Below are positions 23,356-27,432 of a stretch of DNA of 27,432 bases, in pieces. The DNA lies in the IMG/VR virus record IMGVR_UViG_3300012211_000010, positions 1 to 27,432 of that record; one strand, written 5' to 3'. The DNA comes from a virus. Every line of letters starts with the position of its first letter. Positions within the stretch are counted from its first letter, which is position 1. The notes beneath the pieces were generated by a model. That model ran no database searches. It saw only the letters and a program-made list of their open reading frames with translations, and had not been told where the DNA came from. Position numbers and translations under genes: made by a program.

Positions 23356-24150
23356 ATGAGCCGTGTTGAGGACGATTTGAGAGTGAATACGTTGAAAGTT
23401 CTCGGAGTAGGGGGAACTTTTAGTCCGGCAACCTTCGGACTCTCGTTGGTGAATCCGACCCTGCCGGTGGTTCACCAAACGGTGACCACGACCGGCTCCA
23501 ATCAGACCATCTATACCGTCCCGACGGGTCGTCGAGCATTTCTCATGACCTGTGTTTTGAGCAATAACAGCGGCGTCAGCACTGCCATCAATCAAGTAAT
23601 AACTACCGGTGGGGCGACCATCACCTACGCGCCTCTTCCCGCCTCCTTGGCAAACGCTGCCGTAACAATCCTAAATAATAGTAATAACCCGATTCCGGTT
23701 TTAGAAGCGGGTGACACATTCGCTGTCAATACAACCCAGCAACCAATCGGAGTTTACATATCCGTTTTGGAGTTCGATACGTCTTCGAATTTAAAGAGCG
23801 TTAAGAAAACAGGTAGCTGGATTGTGGGAGATAACACCATCTATACGGTTCCCGGCGGCAAGACGGGAGTAGTCTTAACGGGAGGTTTGAGCGGCACGAG
23901 TGGTTATGCCGGTTTTGGCTACGTAAATGTTACCGGAAGTACCGATACCATTAAGTTTAATTTGGTGCCGAATGGCGGCTCTGTTTCCACGGCTAACTTA
24001 ATCAAAGCCAGCCTAGGCGTCGGTGCCGGGGGCGGAAATGCACTCAATACAGGGTCGGTCATTCTTATGTCTGCCGGAGATTTCTTTAGTATAAACACAA
24101 CTTCAGCAGCGGATACACAATTGGGATACGTGACTGTGATGGAGATTTAA
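23356..24150 (+). CDS. Internally duplicated virion protein
   Basis: AAAGGA precedes the ATG. The 264-residue product contains two copies of a beta-sandwich-like unit. NQTIYTVPTGRRAFLMT (49-65) parallels DNTIYTVPGGKTGVVLT (159-175), and LEAGDTFAVNTT (116-127) parallels MSAGDFFSINTT (238-249); each half ends with a strand leading to VLEF or VMEI. IYTVP-G-K modules are frequent in phage tail and decoration proteins. Base use differs from the gene before it: my hand count gives 56% G+C for 23401-23640 against 45% for 22681-22800, with more C-ending codons. This may reflect recent gain or high expression. The role is probably a virion surface or fibre-accessory protein. Confidence 0.68.
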   Translation: MSRVEDDLRVNTLKVLGVGGTFSPATFGLSLVNPTLPVVHQTVTTTGSNQTIYTVPTGRRAFLMTCVLSNNSGVSTAINQVITTGGATITYAPLPASLANAAVTILNNSNNPIPVLEAGDTFAVNTTQQPIGVYISVLEFDTSSNLKSVKKTGSWIVGDNTIYTVPGGKTGVVLTGGLSGTSGYAGFGYVNVTGSTDTIKFNLVPNGGSVSTANLIKASLGVGAGGGNALNTGSVILMSAGDFFSINTTSAADTQLGYVTVMEI

Positions 24151-24160
24151 GGAGAAGAAA

Positions 24161-24631
24161 ATGGCGACTTTGAAGGAACAAATTTCTGTAGCCGCGACAG
24201 GCATAACGATTACACTCGCAAGCTTGGGTTCTGGGTCTTGGCGGCAGAGCGTCTTTGTTGAGAATACAACAAACTTGCTGCTCGATGCCTTTGTCCAGTT
24301 AGTTGTGAAGACAGGCGCGACTGCGGCGGGCACTGTAGATATCTGGCTATACGGCTCCATCGACGGCACGACTTATTCAGATGGCGCCACGGGCACAGAC
24401 GTAGCATTTACGCCAACTGCAACTCCGAATCTTGTCTTTCTCGGTTCGGTGAACACTCCGACCGCGACGACCGCCTATACGTCTAAACTTATGTCTGTGG
24501 CGGCTGCTTTCGGTGGGAGTCTACCGAAGCAATGGGGTCTCGCGGTTAAGAACACCAATGGTGGCGTCCTCGACGCAACTGAAGGAAACTTCTCGAAGCA
24601 ATATCTTGGATTGACGTATCAAAGCGTGTAA
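24161..24631 (+). CDS. Conserved virion protein (jelly-roll-like)
   Basis: AGGAGAAG precedes the ATG. The 156-residue product begins with TGITITLASLGSGSWRQS (13-30), followed by FVENTTNLLLDAFVQL (32-47), YGSIDGTTYSDG (64-75) and VFLGSV, and ends with WGLAVKNTNGGVLDATEGN. This order of motifs is familiar from small phage structural proteins next to tail fibre genes. It is beta-rich, without signal peptide or cysteine. A fibre-accessory or decoration role is inferred from neighbours. G+C-rich codon choice continues from the preceding gene. Confidence 0.68.
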   Translation: MATLKEQISVAATGITITLASLGSGSWRQSVFVENTTNLLLDAFVQLVVKTGATAAGTVDIWLYGSIDGTTYSDGATGTDVAFTPTATPNLVFLGSVNTPTATTAYTSKLMSVAAAFGGSLPKQWGLAVKNTNGGVLDATEGNFSKQYLGLTYQSV

Positions 24632-24634
24632 CCA

Positions 24635-25378
24635 ATGGCTATTTCTTTCGTTAACTTTTCGGGTGGTGGAGCACAAAACGGGCCGTTTACCACGGTCGTA
24701 TCCTCCACCCAAAATGTATCTTCTGGGAATTCGTTAGTTGTTGGGTTGCGGTGGGGAACAACCAGTATTTCAGATAATGCGGGAAATACTTATCGAAACC
24801 TGACGAAATTACTTTGGCCGAACGGAAATCTGGGTGAAGGAAACCAATGGTTTCTTTGCAATAACTGTGTTGGGAACTCAAATCTCCAAGTAACCGGAAA
24901 CCTTGTCCCAACAAGTCAGGCTCTAGATACTTACACCACTATAGGTGTATGGCAGTTCAGTGGCGGAACGCTTGTGTATGATCAAGGCATCATAGGAAAT
25001 TCTGGGAGTTCGAGCACAACTCAGACTGTAACAGTAAATCCGCATTATCAGCAGTCGGTAGTTTGTTTGATCGACATGATTAACAATCTATCGACTTATT
25101 CTGCTAGTGGCGGATTGACTCTAGATGGCGGCAGTAGCGTAAACGGACAGCAAATTGCCGGAGCATCGCATCAAATTTTTAATAATGGATTCCAGTCCCA
25201 AACGTTTACGATGACTTCAGGAACTTCTGGCGCATGGCAACTTGCTGGGCCAGTGTTCGGAGTCGTATCGCAAATACCTCCTCCGATTCGGAATCGCAGA
25301 TCAGCAGCGGCGGCAGTGTCGCCTATGTTCACGGGCAGGATGTATGCCTATTACATCACGTTGGAGCGTTTACTCTAA
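24635..25378 (+). CDS. Virion protein sharing a fibre module
   Basis: The 247-residue product starts 3 bases after the previous stop, with a weak ribosome site. Residues 22-60 (STQNVSSGNSLVVGLRWG, then TSISDNAGNTYRNL) match a module in the fibre-like protein at 20781 (AGSVLVFVG ... ASISDTTGNSW), a fold often found in environmental phage and bacterial surface proteins. C75 and C78 (FLCNNC) may form a disulphide or metal pair. The middle is beta-rich with Ser/Thr/Gly runs. The C-terminus (PPPIRNRRSAAAAVSPMFTG, then RMYAYYITLERLL) looks like an anchoring tail. A tail or fibre accessory is the likely role. Confidence 0.62.
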   Translation: MAISFVNFSGGGAQNGPFTTVVSSTQNVSSGNSLVVGLRWGTTSISDNAGNTYRNLTKLLWPNGNLGEGNQWFLCNNCVGNSNLQVTGNLVPTSQALDTYTTIGVWQFSGGTLVYDQGIIGNSGSSSTTQTVTVNPHYQQSVVCLIDMINNLSTYSASGGLTLDGGSSVNGQQIAGASHQIFNNGFQSQTFTMTSGTSGAWQLAGPVFGVVSQIPPPIRNRRSAAAAVSPMFTGRMYAYYITLERLL

Positions 25379-25792
25379 ATGATCAAGTTCATTCCATCCA
25401 CGAAAGAAGATATGGACCAGATTCGAGAGTGGGCTGCAGCGGATACTTGGCATCAGGACCAGAAGCAGTCGGAATGGTGGTTGACTGGGTCCGGTCATAT
25501 TGCTTTCTGTGCGCAGGACGAGATCGGTCCAGTCGTGTACGTGAAGGTTGAAAAGGAAGAGGATTGGTATCGGCTTCATTGCCAGTTTGGACCCCGTGAG
25601 GAAGTAAGTCGTGAGCGATTACTTGAAGCTATGATGATTGGGCTCCCGGTTTTGTTTGGGGGTCTCAAGGATGGCAAGGGTGTGATCTTTAACTCCATGA
25701 ACCCGAGCCTAATTAAGTTTATGGTAAGTCTTGGTTTCAAACCTCGGGCTTGCCCAGTTGGAGATTACGAGTTGAAGTTTGAGGTGATATAG
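25379..25792 (+). CDS. GNAT-like protein
   Basis: The ATG immediately follows the TAA of the preceding gene. The 137-residue product reads like a compact GNAT fold. It has a helix near the start (TKEDMDQIREWAAADTWH), strands HIAFCAQDEIGPVVYVKVEK and WYRLHCQF, a helix (SRERLLEAMMIGLPVL) and a late NPSLIKFMVSLGFKPR, which matches the typical final acetyltransferase helix and strand. The expected acetyl-CoA loop (R/Q-x-x-G-x-G/A) is not clearly present, so activity is uncertain. Similar small proteins occur among phage tail genes. It could modify a virion or host protein, or be a structural derivative of the fold. Confidence 0.55.
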   Translation: MIKFIPSTKEDMDQIREWAAADTWHQDQKQSEWWLTGSGHIAFCAQDEIGPVVYVKVEKEEDWYRLHCQFGPREEVSRERLLEAMMIGLPVLFGGLKDGKGVIFNSMNPSLIKFMVSLGFKPRACPVGDYELKFEVI

Positions 25793-25793
25793 A

Positions 25794-26477
25794 ATGTGTG
25801 GACCATCGGGCGCGGAAACGTTAGCGCAGTCTCAGGAAGCGAATTTGTCTCAGATGTTGCAGCAAGTTTATAAAGATCGGTTTGTGTCGCAAACTGCTAC
25901 ACTGCAGGAGCTTAATACTCAATTACAGTCTCTTGCTGCTGGGAAAACACCTCAGGGTTTTGATGCAGCTACTCTCGCGACTTTGAATACACAAGCTATT
26001 AACACAAGTGCCGCCCAAACCCGAAACGCACAGCAAATGGTTTCAAATGCGGTTGCGGGCCAGGGCGGAGGAGCAGCCAACGCAGCCGGGCTCACAAGTG
26101 GAGTTCAGGAAATGGTTAGAGGGGATGTCGCGGCTAAGGGCGCAACTAACCTTTCGAATCAGTTGGGCGATATACGTTTGGAGAATTTTCAGGTTGGCCG
26201 TGAGAACTTGATTCGGTCTATTGCAGGAAATGAGGCATTGGCTGGGCTCCAGAGTCCACTACCGTATGCTGAAGCGGCTTCAGGAGCTAACGAGGCTTCG
26301 TTCGGTATGGCGAAGACAATTCAACAACAGAAGAACCAAGCGTGGGCTGATGTAGCTGGTGTTGTCACTGGTATTGGCGGCACAGCAGCGAAGGCTGGAT
26401 TAGGTCTCCTAAGCGGAGGCCGTGGCTTGAATCCAGAAGAGTCTGATATAAATTCTGATAGTAGTATAAACACGTAA
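25794..26477 (+). CDS. Probable internal (ejection) virion protein, small
   Basis: GAGGTGAT lies 6 bases before the ATG. The 227-residue product begins MCGPSGAETLAQ, an unusual start I recognise from phage proteins that open the internal-protein gene set. It is Gln/Ala-rich and helical, with GFDAATLATLNTQAINTSAA (55-74), a Gly-rich turn (GQGGGAANAAG) and GRENLIRS. Near the C-terminus, WADVAGVVTGIGGTAAKAGL (184-203) forms a Gly/Ala-spaced amphipathic or membrane-inserting helix. This resembles the role of T7 gp14 or P22 gp7, which are packed in the head and enter the host envelope at infection. The function is inferred from layout and order. Confidence 0.65.
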   Translation: MCGPSGAETLAQSQEANLSQMLQQVYKDRFVSQTATLQELNTQLQSLAAGKTPQGFDAATLATLNTQAINTSAAQTRNAQQMVSNAVAGQGGGAANAAGLTSGVQEMVRGDVAAKGATNLSNQLGDIRLENFQVGRENLIRSIAGNEALAGLQSPLPYAEAASGANEASFGMAKTIQQQKNQAWADVAGVVTGIGGTAAKAGLGLLSGGRGLNPEESDINSDSSINT

Positions 26478-26487
26478 GGGGATAACG

Positions 26488-27432
26488 ATGGCGCCACAGA
26501 ATCCACAGCAAGAACCGCAACAGGGGCAGAAACAGGGAATGGAGATTTTAGCGGGTGGTCAACCTCCTGCGGACCCCCAGACACTTGAGTATCGTTCTGA
26601 TCGGGATAGTGTCCCGACTGCGCAAACCCAAGAATATCGATCAGATCGAGATGCGGCTCCGGTAATGCAGACTCTCGCTCAGGGGCTTCCCGGCGCGACT
26701 ACGCAACCTCAATCGGATATGATACCTCCGTTTCCACGTCCAAAGCCTGTTGCTGCACCAGCAGGTCCACGTCCAGGCAGTTTTGGCTGGAAGTTGGCAC
26801 AGACTCTAAAAGGCGTTCAAATTGGGCTATCGGGTTTGGGGGATGCAGGCGCTGTAGGTACTGTTCCTGAAGGCGGCGGCTGGCTCACAGGCGCAGCCCG
26901 TACTGCGGGAGCAGCTACAGAACGAGCACGAGTTGAGCAAGCTCGTAAGGATAAATTGGCTCAAGAAGCTCGTGAGAACACGCGTGAGGATTGGAAGGCA
27001 ATGTCTTCGGTTGCGATGGCGAACGCGCAGATGCGTCATGAACAATATCTGACGTGGACGCTAGGCGATAAGGCTATGGATGATTCTATAGCTAACGGTC
27101 AACAGATGGTTTCAAGTTGGAAGTCTGGAATTGCGCCATCTGAGGTACTTCAAACTGGTGTTACAAGAGATCAGATTACGGCTATGTTGAATCAAAAGGA
27201 CCCAGATGGTAAGCCAGTACTTGATCCTACACAATATACAGCGTTCCCAGATGGTAAGAAGGTTGTGGATGAGAAAGACGGGCTTCCAGTCCATGCAATG
27301 ACTTATTCGATCATGAAGGTACCGCAACAATATATGCTAACTGATAAAGATCAGTCTTGGTTGAATGTTTTACACGGGGCAGGAATTAAGCCTGAATGGA
27401 AACCCGGAACTACCGTGCCAGGATATATCGCA
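26488..27432 (+). CDS. Large internal virion protein (3' partial)
   Basis: AAGGGG precedes the ATG. The frame stays open for 315 codons to the right edge, so the gene is truncated by the window and is likely long. The N-terminal 100 residues are Gln/Pro-rich and disordered, with an imperfect direct repeat QTLEYRSDRD and QTQEYRSDRD (31-40, 46-55). Then comes SFGWKLAQTLKGVQIGLSGL (98-117), a Gly-rich segment, and a charged helix (RVEQARKDKLAQEARENTRE). These traits and its place after the MCGP protein suit a large ejection protein or tail-tip component like the T7 gp15/gp16 group. No lytic transglycosylase motif appears in the visible part, but it could lie beyond the edge. Confidence 0.65.
   Translation, partial: MAPQNPQQEPQQGQKQGMEILAGGQPPADPQTLEYRSDRDSVPTAQTQEYRSDRDAAPVMQTLAQGLPGATTQPQSDMIPPFPRPKPVAAPAGPRPGSFGWKLAQTLKGVQIGLSGLGDAGAVGTVPEGGGWLTGAARTAGAATERARVEQARKDKLAQEARENTREDWKAMSSVAMANAQMRHEQYLTWTLGDKAMDDSIANGQQMVSSWKSGIAPSEVLQTGVTRDQITAMLNQKDPDGKPVLDPTQYTAFPDGKKVVDEKDGLPVHAMTYSIMKVPQQYMLTDKDQSWLNVLHGAGIKPEWKPGTTVPGYIA

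Noticed and set aside
23461-23520. Short repeats as a CRISPR array
   Set aside because: The similarities here and elsewhere are protein-level domain repeats with diverged DNA. No regularly spaced identical repeats with unique spacers occur in the window.

Overview
This window is part of the late (structural and packaging) region of a tailed double-stranded DNA bacteriophage. Every supported gene reads on the + strand. Genes abut or overlap by 1-13 bases (longest gap 77 bases), and many have Shine-Dalgarno sites of the AAGGAG type, so the host is a bacterium; the sequence does not say which. The packaging, portal, scaffold and capsid genes are followed by two short adaptor-like genes, one very large nozzle-like tail gene, fibre-type proteins and probable ejection proteins. 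No tail sheath, tail tube or tape-measure gene is seen. This points to a short-tailed (podovirus-like) virion. No DNA polymerase, RNA polymerase, integrase, repressor, tRNA, CRISPR array or recognisable endolysin is present.

Layout. (1) 2-1369: two virion-type beta-rich proteins, the second an IPT/TIG plus collagen-like fusion. (2) 1376-1965: a possible 38-residue ORF, two back-to-back RNA hairpins and an endonuclease VII-like HNH gene. (3) 1971-5549: an accessory block of small genes (membrane, Cys-rich and His-rich proteins), then an exported trypsin-like serine protease translationally coupled to a histidine phosphatase. (4) 5561-12788: large terminase, portal, a small unknown, scaffold-like protein and major capsid protein, ending in a strong hairpin. 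(5) 12859-20781: two unknowns, two related adaptor-like proteins with an Ig-like gene between them, a GIY-YIG endonuclease gene and a 1248-residue nozzle-like protein carrying repeated inserts. (6) 20781-25378: a fibre-like protein and three further virion proteins, one of them internally duplicated and visibly more GC-rich. (7) 25379-27432: a GNAT-like protein and two probable internal/ejection proteins; the last runs off the right edge and has no stop codon in the window.

How the parts fit: terminase loads DNA through the portal into a shell made by capsid and scaffold proteins. The adaptors and nozzle close the head, fibre-type proteins decorate the tail, and the ejection proteins are packed inside. 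The two endonuclease genes look like mobile passengers. The least ordinary parts are the protease-phosphatase couplet with its structured leader, a pseudoknot-capable intergenic region before 14296, and the modular reuse of domains among the tail proteins.
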